Assembly (NCBI RefSeq): GCF_040054535.1
Contig: NC_090781.1
Coordinates: forward strand, 10,357,982-10,421,981
Length of the DNA: 64,000 nucleotides
Source: Antennarius striatus
Taxonomy: Eukaryota > Chordata > Actinopteri > Lophiiformes > Antennariidae
Direction of reading: 5' to 3'
Shown here: one piece after another, positions 49,492 to 60,505 of the stretch
How the letters are laid out: each line of letters begins with the position of its first letter
How positions within the stretch are numbered: the stretch's first letter is position 1
Translations under genes and position numbers: made by a program
The notes under the pieces: model-generated
Databases searched by the model: none
Seen by the model: only the letters and a program-made list of their open reading frames with translations
Told to the model about the DNA's origin: nothing

Positions 49492-52400
49492 TTCCAATTT
49501 AGAGATGTAATTACATGAATATAATTGAAACAATGACTCTTCATTCTAAACATTCTCTCACAGTAACCCTTTCCGAGGCAGCAGCGGGACAAAGAAGCAT
49601 TGCAGCAAAATCAACTTAAGGAGCATCAACTGCTTGCCATTTTAGAGCACTAAAACGCCAACATCCGTGGCTTTTGTGTTTGTTACTGTTTGGAAAGGAA
49701 ATGAGATGAGCACACAAGGGCAATCTCTACTGCATCATTTTTTTTTGGATTGCTGTTTGCTTGCAGCAGTCCAGTGGAGCACAATATAGGCCTCATTTGA
49801 ATTCTATTGTCAGTGCCCAACTGCTAAATAGATTCACTGAGTCATTTGCAATAACCCAAACAATTTAAAATGTACAAATACAGCTGTGACACTTAACAGA
49901 CATGCTGAAATATAACCGAAGGCCTGGCTAACGCTAATGCAATGGAAATCACAATGGTGAACTTGATCTACATATTGACGCTGTATTCTGTTTTTCAAAT
50001 TTGCCAAAATTCTCTGCACAGTAGCCAACCGTAACCGGCTTCCCGTACAGCTTTTGTTGTAAGTGGTGATCAGGGTAAGATAAAAAAAGGACTAATAATT
50101 TAAAAAAAAAAAAAAAAAGGACCGCTAACCCACTAAATGGGTCAAGTGTAACATGACATAAAAGTATTTTATGAGCCAAAAATGAGGACACACACCATGA
50201 AATCATTGGCACATCACACATTACTGTCAAACCCTAATGTGCAAAGTAGAAATATCATAATTATTTGCAACTGCTCCATTACAAAACAAAAAAACACTCT
50301 TTTAACTTTAGGGTGGGCTGGCATTACTAACCTGTTCCCTGGAGACCAATTAAAATGGGCCATTATAATATTTTCTTTCTTTAATAACTGTTTCATAAAA
50401 AAACACACACACAAAAACTGCTGGTCAGAAAAAAATACAATGTCAAGTGAGAATTAGAGTAAACAACTGTGGGAAAAGTCTAATTAGTATTTCTAAATGA
50501 TTTTTTAATTTTTTTCCAAAGAAATACTTCAAAGAGGAATGATACACGTGAGAGGTAAAACAACAAATGGTAAATGTTTAATGGCTAATTATGTTGAATA
50601 CTAACTCTACTCGTTACGTTCTATGTAAGTCCATAGTGTGCATGGAGTAAAGGATTTAATCCCAAGACTGCAGCAGTGGAAAACTGCCAACATGTAGCAG
50701 CACTGAGGGAAGAAATAGCAAAACAAAACACCTATAAAAAAAACCTTTCTAGACATGAATTCTTAAAATACCATCAGGCAGTGAATAACATGAGTCACTT
50801 GGATAAAAAACAAACAAACCTGTTTGTCAGAACAAACACAAGGGAATAACACTAAAATCATGTCTGTTTTGTGTGAATGTTAAAGTGGAACAATGAAAAA
50901 TCCCCGACGTCTTGACCATGCAAGTGGTAAAAACAATTTTATGGTTAATGGTATTATCAAGTCAAAGGGAAGAATACAGAGGCCAGACTCAGGCTCACCT
51001 ATAGTATAATACAGTATTTTCCTGTAAGGCTATTGTTGGATGTTAATACCGTTTTTACTATTCATAAAGAAGATGGCTGTTGGCCTCAGAAACCTACATT
51101 TAACTCATCACACCCCCAAGTCTCTTTAACGTTTAGTTCCTGAGGGTTTCTTTTTTCAAATCTACCAAACGTAAGACCTTTTTAATCAAGTCTACAACAT
51201 AATTCCTTGTTCCTTGTCGTTCCTTTGGCTCCTCTCGAAAAGCTGAGGGAGAGGGGGAGTTACTGAAGGCTTAGCCAGGATCTGATGTCCCTGCCTTGGA
51301 TCATCTCTGCGCGTTTGATGAGCTGGATTATTATTGCCACAGACTCCCTCTTTTTCTTCAGAGCAGGGGACTCTGGGTAAATTCTGCCCACGACCAAAAA
51401 TCCAATACAACCGCTCATATAGAATTGTTTAAACTGTTTTTGGTATTGTGTCTAAATGAAGGATGGGGATAGATATGTCGGATCGTGACACATGTCTGTC
51501 AACTTTTCCTTCAGCTGAGACATCAAATAAATGTTTTTTGTATTTGTGGACATATGAAATAAAAGCACAAACACGGAAACATCTGAGATGATCTGAAAAC
51601 ATGTTTATAGATGTGTAACTTGACTCTTCGATGAAGCTAACTTTCAGAAAATGAAAGAGGCAGAAGGAAAACCGCTGTGAAACCGCTGTCTAAATTGCTT
51701 TAGACAGACAGACAGATGGATACACAGATAGACAGGCAGACAGACAGACAGAATGTAGTTCAGTGACCCTGATTCTATCCACCAGTCATTCCAGCTCACA
51801 CTCACACTGAATGAATGAATGAGAAAGACTGTACACGTCCTCATTGCAGTGGAAAATGCTATAGTAGGCTGTTATGCTGATTATAGCAGTGCAAAACAAT
51901 CTACCACAAGACAGCTTACCATTGCCCCTGTGACAGGGTATTTAGAAGAGTAGTGAACTGCGAGAAAGCTCAATTACATCCTTCCAGCATGTGCTGTATA
52001 AATCACGGTAAATCCTCTTTCAAGCCTGTCTTTCGGAAATTACTGGAATGTTTCAGCAGAAAACATGGAGACGGCTGCATCAGTGTAACTCAGAGGAGGA
52101 GAGCTTAAAAGGAAAAATGCAGAGTAATTCAAAGAGATGCAAAAGCAGCTTCCTGTTTGGACCGAGTCACGGCCAGAGAGAGTATATTCAAAAACATGCA
52201 ATTGAGAAGAGGGTTGTGGCAAGGCAAAGAGATTTTAAAAAACTCAGCAGACCTCACCCAATACGTAATCCTATTCATGTAACTGTTGGCCCTATTTTAA
52301 TAAATAATTAAATCAAAATATAATGGACAAATAATTTTGATCAAACAAACGTTTAAACAAGGACCAAAGCAGTCAGAGACTGCAACATCTCGCGTCAGGG

Positions 52401-54731
52401 TCACGGTACCCTGACAGTAGTACCTGACAAGTGTGTAGCTTTGACCTTTCAGGGTAGGTCAAACCTATGCAATAGCTTTGACCATAGATCAAGGCTAGTG
52501 CATAGGTAGATAAAAGCGCTAGCTTTGATTTATGGTCTTACTTACACTGGCCTTCTCCTTTGTCTTTCTATCTTATTTGGGTCCTGAGTGTAAAAAAGTT
52601 GAAATTTGACCTCGACCTAGTTTTCTCAAGTTTGAGGTCATCATCTCATTTTCATCCCTTTTCCCGCCTGAGTAATCTTTTTTTTTTGTTTCATCTTTCT
52701 ATCTATCTAAACACTGAAAAGTTCATTTCAGCCCTGTGATGCACTGGCAACGCCTCTCGCCTGTCACCAGTTGGGATAGGCTCCAGCGAAACCCGTGACA
52801 CGCAAAGAGGATAAGCAACTGAAGACGGATAAAAAAATGAATTCAACCGAAAACAGTACAAAAGCTATCCATTGTTAATTTCATTGATGTTTGTCAATGG
52901 GTTATATGCTTGTCAGAATTTTTGTGCCATATGTAAATATGTAATTCTGCAGGCAAGTAATTGTTAAAAAGCCACAGGATGAAAAAAAAACCCTCAAGGA
53001 TTTCACCATCTGCAGTCCCTAATATCATCAAAGGATTGAGAGAAGCTGGTGAAATATCTGCATGTGAGGGGAAAGATGAAATAATAATGAATGCCTGTGA
53101 CCGTGGATCCCTCAGGTGTCAGCGCCTAAAAAAACTGACAAATTTTTATGAACGATATTACCACACAAGCACAGAATACAGTTACGGAAACAGTTTTTAG
53201 TGAACGCAATTTACAGCTGCGTATCCTTCCATCCATTCCTCTCTGTTTCCAGCAAGACAGCAACAAGCTGTGTTAAAGTAGAAGAGCCTGGCTGTCGGAC
53301 TGGACAAGCTAAAGTTCAGATCTGTCGTACAGATCCGTGTCGTACATTCTTAACCACACATGGCAAGAAAATCTTGGATTGGACAGCTGAAGTCCTATAT
53401 TAGCGATGAATAAGTCTTAATTATAAATCCTGTCTTCCTAGTAAAAGGTGATATAACACAATGATAAACGTGAAACTGACCCAATATTTTGTAACATGAT
53501 GTAAGCATCAAATTCAGAATGCAGGTCTATGTATTAAAGCAAACATTAAATAATATATTTGATCATTACATATCTTCTTTTTATTCCGTTTCAACTGTGT
53601 TTAGATGAAGACGGATATGCAGTTCACTGCATTCTGATTGCATCGACGTTTTATATTTCATTACATTACAGTTCTAACTTTTTAAATCATGTTTTGTGAT
53701 GCACAAAGACTGAATGTGATGAGAATAAAATGGTTAAAAAATGTATCTACGCATTTTATTACTATTTGGAAAATTTCCCATATGAATGATAACTAACAAA
53801 TATCCAAGCATCACCTAAAGTTAGAGTTAAGCACAGTTCAAGCAGTGTCTGAAAGCCTGCACTGCATTTCAAACGTATTCTGTGAATAATGCCACTTCAC
53901 ATTTCATGGCTATAAATAGCAAAAGAAATCATGATAAAAGGGACAAAATGACTTTATCTCTAAAACAGCTATTGATAAACCGATCCATTCTTTAAGGGGT
54001 TTTTTGTACTTAAATGCCACATTCTGGCATATCCAAATGTCAGCTCCCGAGGTCGCCTCCCGATCAGTCAATCTACAACGGTGCTTTTAAAATAATAGTG
54101 TTTTTAAGAAAAGACCACTGTTATTATACTGTATTATAATAAATTTTCGCAACATAAATAAATCAAAACATAAACAGTGTGCTTGGATGCCAAAAGGTTT
54201 CTCCACTATAAACACTTATAAAATGAACTACCTTTCATTCATTTCATTTTCGAGCAAAGATTATCTCTGAGAAAGTAGTTATTGATGTTTTCAGCCTCGC
54301 AAAGATGAAATGTGACTGGCATTTGTAGGGAAGATGTAAAGGGCATTATAATATGATGGATGGGCCGCTTGAGATATCGTTGCAGATGGTGATAAGATAG
54401 CAGAACAGCAGAGTCTCTACGTTTTCTCAGATCAAACATGTCACTGGAAAGTGCTATGACAGGTGTCTCTGACAGCCGAGCACTGCCTGTCCTCAATGTC
54501 ACCTATCAGCAGCACTATCTGATTAAAACTGGCCAGCCACGCTCTCAAACTAGCCTTAGGTACAAGCCCTCGTTCTCTCTCTGTCTTATCTCCTGATCGC
54601 ACGAGCATGCAGGCTCACACACCAACACACACACACACACATGATTGTTGAGAGGGACAGTAGTGGGGGGCATACAGTACCTTGCGTGTTGACTGGGTTG
54701 ATGGTGGGTGTGGGGCTAGTAGTGGGAGCAT
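44109..54731 (-). CDS. cadm1: Cell adhesion molecule 1, C-terminal exons (partial)
   Basis: CADM1 (SynCAM1/nectin-like 2) is a single-pass Ig-superfamily protein that makes calcium-independent contacts, including across synapses. Three minus-strand exons join in phase. The stem exon is 54731-54681 ([17 protein letters not shown]). The transmembrane exon is 44441-44313 (DSRAGEG, then [20 protein letters not shown], then GRYFARHK). The terminal exon is 44227-44109 ([20 protein letters not shown] and onward to KKEYYI). [17 protein letters not shown] is the protein-4.1-binding juxtamembrane motif, and the last four residues form a class II PDZ ligand. The human end is EYFI, so Tyr replaces Phe here. 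The Thr/Pro-rich stem probably carries O-glycans and corresponds to an alternatively spliced part of the gene. Signal peptide and Ig exons lie beyond the right edge. CADM2-4 are less likely because the DSRAGE stem and the tail fit CADM1. Confidence 0.9.
44755..45800 (-). mobile_element. Inactive RTE-like LINE, C-terminal half
   Basis: Read on the minus strand, degenerate coding runs from an [13 protein letters not shown] segment through [15 protein letters not shown] and ESPWTMMFA to [24 protein letters not shown] and [12 protein letters not shown]. These are reverse-transcriptase and downstream motifs of a common fish LINE (RTE/BovB-like as I recall it). The catalytic Asp-Asp after FA is replaced (FAIG), and several stops and frameshifts interrupt the frame, so the copy is dead. 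Confidence 0.75.
49388..49490. repeat. (CA)n/(CGCA)n microsatellite
   Basis: ACAC and CGCACGCA units make up about 100 bases, including a pure CA run at about 49455-49489. Alternating purine-pyrimidine sequence of this kind can adopt Z-DNA. Confidence 0.95.
52340..52640 (+). repeat. Unnamed dispersed repeat, copy 1 (everted AGGTCA motif)
   Basis: This segment shares blocks in the same order with 63775-64000: CAGAGACTGCAACATC, then CGCG. It carries a TGACCT-N8-AGGTCA element at 52442-52461, then ACACTG.CCTTCTCC, CTTAT followed by CCTGAGTGTA, and TTGACC..GACCTAGTTTTCTCAAG. TAGCTTTGA occurs three times inside it. I do not recognise the family. Confidence 0.7.
52720..52850 (-). repeat. Dispersed fish repeat copy (GGGATAGGCTCCAGC family)
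   Basis: The copy contains CCCTGTGATGCACTGGCAAC, then TTGGGATAGGCTCCAGC and GAGGATAAGCAACTGAAGAC. This is the same family and orientation as 11509-11636. It directly follows copy 1 of the AGGTCA repeat. Confidence 0.75.
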
Positions 54732-57700
54732 CTAGATGAAAAGAGTAAAAAAAATAAAGAACATGTATAAGAAAAAAAGAGAGACAAGAGTAAAGATATA
54801 GACAAGTCACTGAAGATGAGAAGCTGTGCTATAAGAATCCGCAGTATGTTCCCATACCAAGTACCAACATGACAACTTCATAGCAGTTTACCTTCAAAAC
54901 ATGTTTCAATTCATCTGACGCTAATGATTTGGCGCCTGTGACAAAATCACGTTCACACGATGCTGTTACATCATGTCACGTTTTACAATGCAGCTGTGCT
55001 TTTCTGAACAAATGCAGAAGCCGTCGCATTTAACGTCAGCGCCCAAAGCCTCTCATTAACAGCTAGCTGGAAGCCATGAGCCACGCATGGCATGCCAATT
55101 ATGAGTCTAACATCGCTCATGGACTTTCTGTTGGCTTCTGGTGTGCTCCTAGTAAACATGCATGAAGAACGACTCTGTTGGGTAAAATCATCATCAGTCC
55201 ACTTCTCAGTTAAGTTACTCATTAGAAACTGCTAGTCCTGATAGTAACTACCAGTGGTGAAACAGAAAAATGAAATAGAATGCATCCAGAAGTTGGTGTG
55301 TTTTTTTTTTTCTCGCACTCATGCATCATTGGTAATACAGAGTTGGTGACGCAGTGGCAGCTGGGAATCTAATATTTTTGGCTCTAATGTGCTGCAATGA
55401 AATTAATTTTAGCAAACTCCTTGAAATACCCAGTGTGCTGGCCCTTCAGATGTTTGGATAAACTGCTTGTAATAATGGAGCTTTTTTCCACCTCCTCTTC
55501 ACAGCTTAACAGAGCGTTAAACTCTCTTTTACTTTTATCATCATCATCGCCTGAATATAAACATTTTCACACTGCTGACAGAACTTAATGTTAGACTGTT
55601 ATTAATTGTCACATGCTGCACTTCTACAAGAGTAATTTCAAGAACGTGAGAACAATCCTGCGAGCCCAGTATTGAACCGATTTCTGATCGTATCAGCGTC
55701 TCTCTTGAATTAACTTTTCAAGATATTGTGTTAAGCTGTGTTAATACCAGCATACTAAAAATGCTGAACAATGAAATTCATCATATGATCAACCATTTCC
55801 ACCATGTTCACACTGGTGTTTTTTTAAAACAGAGATACCACAAAACTGCAGCAGAGACTATCCATCAATAAGCTGGATTTTTAAATAGTTCTTTTTACAC
55901 TGAATCAAACAATGCCTCAGCGTGGGACTTCACATAGATGTTCGGTGTTCCAGGAACAGAAGAGACGTGTAACAAACCAGCATGTGTAGCACATTGTCGT
56001 GCCTCACAATTTGTTTTTACATTTAATCTGCTCCGCTCCTATGCTGCTAGTCTCCTGTGATTTATGCAGAACGCAAGATGAAATGATAATGCAACTGTCC
56101 TATGATAACATTTTCTAATTAAAAGTAATTATCTTATGTAAAGTTGTTGATTTAGCAAATATTTGTTTGGAAACTGAAGCATTGGATGATCTTTATAATC
56201 TCTGTATTTCTTATTTTTTATTATGATTACAGAAAACATCTTCTTGCAGCTTGCACAGTATATTTCTGGTGTTGATGAAAAGGTAGCCAGATAGATCATA
56301 CCAGCATTGTTAACACACTCATCATTAGTTGCCTGTTTACTGTCCAAAGCAAAGAGAACTGTTAAAAACTCAGTTTCTGTTACTTACTATTCCAAGTGAA
56401 ATAATTTTGTCGTCATGACATTTTACGCCCTCTCCAGGCCCAGTGGTGAGGGGAAACATACGTTAACAGTGGAATGTGGTCTCTCCGTAGAGTGATTATC
56501 TGTCCTATAACTCTCTATAACTTTCCCTCTTTGCCTCCTCTTGTGAATGGCATTCTTTGTCTGTTGCAGGGTAGAGTTAATAGTCTGGTACTTTCACTGT
56601 CATCTGGGAGCAGCTTCTGGGGAAAACAAATCTTGTTCCTTTTTTCAGTTGTGCAATGGCAGATGTGCTTCTTTTGTGCAGCAAATCAAGCTTTAGTTTT
56701 TCATGGAAAAACCCTGACAGGATGGAACGGTCCACGAAAAGCCTAAAGGAAACCTATTGGTATAAATGGAGATGGTGTAAATCTTATATGGCTTTCACAC
56801 GACGCAATCAATATTTATTTGATCACAATGAGTGCAAGCAAAAAATAATAAAAGAAAAAAAAGTAACAAATTACAAATGTGTAACAAATTTCACCAAGGA
56901 GTTGACGAGATCTCAAACTCAATAACCTGGTGGCTTGACAGGAAATCAAAGGTTCACTGAAGTTGGAGTATTAAGATGCATACTCTGCGAACATTGAATG
57001 TTTGTACAGAGCATGAGTGCTGATGCATTATGTAAATGTGAAGATAAAAACTTTGACCTGCAAATGGATTGAGAGGGGTGACCTAAAGCCACATCCCTCA
57101 ATGAGTTTAGAAAAGAAAGAAAGTGACAGTAAAAGAATTTCACTGCAGAGATTGATTTATATTACAGGAGTGTATTGCAATCATCTCCTGTATAAGAAAA
57201 TGGATGGATGCATGGATGAGTGTATTGCATTTCACTTTTTTGATAAATGACCTAATTAACTGTGAATATTAATGTTTGGCAATCATGGAAAGGTTTGTTA
57301 TTTTCCTCTGTCTCTCTCAATAATTAAGTCAAACTGCAAATTAAACCACTTTGGTGGTCTCCTGCTGCAGCACAGCAGTGCCCAGAGCAGTATCCTCCAC
57401 CCCGCACTGTACTGATTAGACGTGTCACTACTTCCAAACAAAATAATCAGAAAAACAAAATGGAGGTATGCCATGGTGCTAAGGAGCACTGAAAGCATCC
57501 TCATCAGGGGAAAATATGCTTGGCTCTGGTGCATGGGAAAGATAGCATGACCCCTTGCTGTGGGAGAGTCACAGTAGGGGAAATTGACTGGCTGTCTCCA
57601 TTTCTTTACTGTCTGCACTCCATCAAAAGACAGCAGTGGGGGACCACACACTCCCAAACTAATGATAAAACATCAAGGACAGCATAATGTTGCTGCCGGG

Positions 57701-58577
57701 GATGAAGTGTACATTTGTTGGAGGTAGAGGTGTTGATGCTGGTAGGAGGGTATCAGGGTATCAGGAAAAGATTCTCCTCTGACAGTATTTGAAGAAAAGG
57801 GGTGGGCTGGACTTTTTTTCTCCTTGTGACCGAAGGCAGTATCATAGCTGAAATGTCAGAGTCTGTAGGGAGGGAATTGGCCATTCAGGGAAAAGGGTCT
57901 TTACAAAGGCCGAGATAGCATGTGGGCACATATAATATCCAGGCAAACAAGAATTCTCCACGAGCAATTTCCAGCCTGGATGAATCTGGGCACAGCAATA
58001 CAAGTGCATTTTGTAGAGGCCATTTTTTCAGGCACTATTTGTATCCATGAGGAATTTGATATGAGAAAATGTAACCATAAAGTAACACCATGTAGGAGAA
58101 ATTGTTTAAATCTGCTTGTCAACACAACAACAATCTCTTGGCCCCCACCAGAAGGGGCATATCAGGTAACCCTTGTTTGTCTGTCTATCTACATCTGTAC
58201 AACAATAACAGGATAAATAAGGGATATGGTCTATCCACAGCACCTCAACAAATGATGGACAGACTTCATTGAAATTTCACACATGTTTTGCAGGAGCCCC
58301 AAAGGTGTATATCCCATAATTGGTTTCTTCATTTTGCTTACTTTTACATTTTTAGGCACATTTGAGCACAGTTGGTTTTTATATCATTCTGCTATTATTC
58401 TGCTATGATAGAGGTTACGGTCCATCCACATCAGCACAAATTGAGTTTTTGCAGTCACAGGAGCATCTGCCTCCATGGACACAAATTTTAAAGGCTTGGT
58501 GCATTTGTCTTTTATTTGGTGAAAAAAATAGTATACGAAATGATGTGTGTTCGTTGCTATTCCCTTTTTGTAATATA

Positions 58578-60505
58578 CAAGTAGTCCTCAACATGCAAAC
58601 AGAGTTGGTTCTGAGAGGCTGTTTGCAAGCTGAATTGTTCATAAGTTGTTATTTATTAAATTTCAGTCTATAATCGCCAATTGAGGTCATTTAAATTCCA
58701 TTACTGCTCTGAATATGGAAGACCTATATCCTAAGACTTACCAGAAAAAAATTACAGGATGCAAAATCATCACATAATAAAATAAAATACCGGTACAGGT
58801 CATTTGGAAGTGAAGTTGTTCTCAATAATACCTCGGTGTTAAGAAAGGACATGGAAAGATAAAAATCTGGTTTAAGTCATTTCACTCAAATATTGAAATT
58901 CACCAGAAAACCGTTAAAAGCGCATAATATCATGTGACTCTACAAGAAATCAGAATAAAAATATATAATCATATCATCAATCTATAGCAACTCCTATTAC
59001 ACACAAAGCCAAGTAGGGCTGAAGATGAGATGGCGATGCACAAGACTTTACGTCTGTTCACCACTAAATTTGGACTCTTAAAATCACTGCAGAACCATTT
59101 GTTAGGGTTTGCTCTGACGAAACCCTCTTCAGCTCTTTAGCTTGGTTGAGAGGTGTATCTTCAATGATGAGGAAAATTGAATTCCAAAAAAGGTTTAGTG
59201 AAGAAGTTCAGCAGTTTATAACTTGGTGAGGATACAGCACTGGGGTCTTCAGCAGACGCATCAACAAACCTCTGGAGAAGAGCTACGAATATTCATTTAC
59301 CGTGATCTTAATAGTGTTTGGGTTAGACTGTCCTTGAAGAATGAGCTCAGCAGCTGCCTGACTCAGCCTCACATGTATCAGTTAAAATTATCTATGTGCT
59401 GTTCTTTTGAAAATCATGTGATAGACAAGAACTAAGTGTTGTGCTATAAATGTTTGTGTAAGCAGATGCGTTTTGTGGTCATTTCCATTGTTTAATGGAA
59501 ATTCCCTACACATTAAAAGCACATAATATCGTGTTACTGTACAATAACAATGAGAACAAATAATATATTAAATCCATATGTTCTAATACCTATAATTAAG
59601 CATCACTTGTGATTTGTTCTGAAATCTGATACTTTACGGTAAAGTTTGCTCCTTACAATTTAACCCCTGAGGAGAAGAAGAAGAAAACACTTCAAGGAAC
59701 TCTCGGCCAGTGTTTTAAATGCATCCAACAAAAGTCAATAGAGTATAGTGTAGAGTATAACTTTATTTATCCCTTAAGGAGGTTCAGTCAGGGAAATTAA
59801 TCTCTCAGTCGCACACAGCACAGTAAGTACACAAAACAAAGAAAAAGCACACAGAAAGCACCAGAACATAGAAAGTAGTACAACACCAAATAGAAAGAGT
59901 AATAAATAACCCATCAAGAATATATAAATAGAAAATCATAAATAGGCATAGAAATAAAAAATAAACAGGCCTGGTTAAGTATGGGTATAGTGAAATGTCT
60001 ATAGTGTTTGTATTGTTTTTGCTGTGTTGTCTGTGTCATCCCTCAACTCTCGTGTGGACTTTCTTCTTATGCAACTCCCCCAGAGAGGAGTTGAGTAGTT
60101 TAATGGCTCGGGGGATGAAGGAGTTCTTAAGTCTGTTTGTCCTGCATGTTGGGAGGCGCAGCCTCTGGCTGGTCAGAGTCAGCTGTTAATGTTGACGATC
60201 CACTGCGCAGTATTGTAGCTTGTAGTATGTAGCATGTAGAATGTGACTTACCTTTAAATGAAAAGGAGGAAGAGGGGAGATATTGTTGGTGAGAAGCAGA
60301 GTTGTCATCAGAGAGATGGTCACCACTACAACTATCTTCACTAGCCTTTGCTTTATCATCCATGATAAACAGTGAAGGATCCGAGGTACGAAGCCTGACA
60401 CTCTGAGATGCTCAGAGAAACAGCAACAGGATATAGTAAAGTCGGACACGGCGGCGTGCGTATGTTTGCATCTCGTAAGTTGATTCGTATGTTGAGGACT
60501 ACCTG
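58578..60505. mobile_element. Tigger/pogo-like DNA transposon remnant
   Basis: The left end reads CAAGTAGTCCTCAACATGCA. The reverse complement of the right end reads CAGGTAGTCCTCAACATACG. These match at 17 of 20 positions, and TA flanks both ends (58576-58577 and 60506-60507). The 1.93-kb length suits an internally deleted transposon. I see no intact transposase (no CENP-B-type helix-turn-helix or DDE motifs). A separate repeat (about 59735-60190) appears to have inserted into it. Confidence 0.75.
59735..60190. repeat. Dispersed repeat nested in the Tigger-like element
   Basis: The segment opens with AACTTTATTTATCCCTTAAGG and GGGAAATTAATCTC, a motif typical of fish retroelement ends. It closes with ATGGCTCGGGGGATGAAGG, then CTGTTTGTCCTGCATGTTGG. 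I recognise this combination as a widespread fish interspersed repeat but cannot name its class with confidence. Confidence 0.55.

Larger units (their letters stand above)
44442..54680. other. cadm1: cadm1 intron between the stem and transmembrane exons
   Basis: This intron of about 10.2 kb holds a decayed LINE (44755-45800), a (CA/CGCA)n tract (49388-49490), a short GACA/AGAC run (51703-51750) and a dispersed repeat (52720-52850). It also holds one copy of a repeat with everted AGGTCA motifs (52340-52640). Mammalian CADM1 has optional stem exons in this position. I could not identify any here, but small exons may be missed by eye. Confidence 0.6.
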
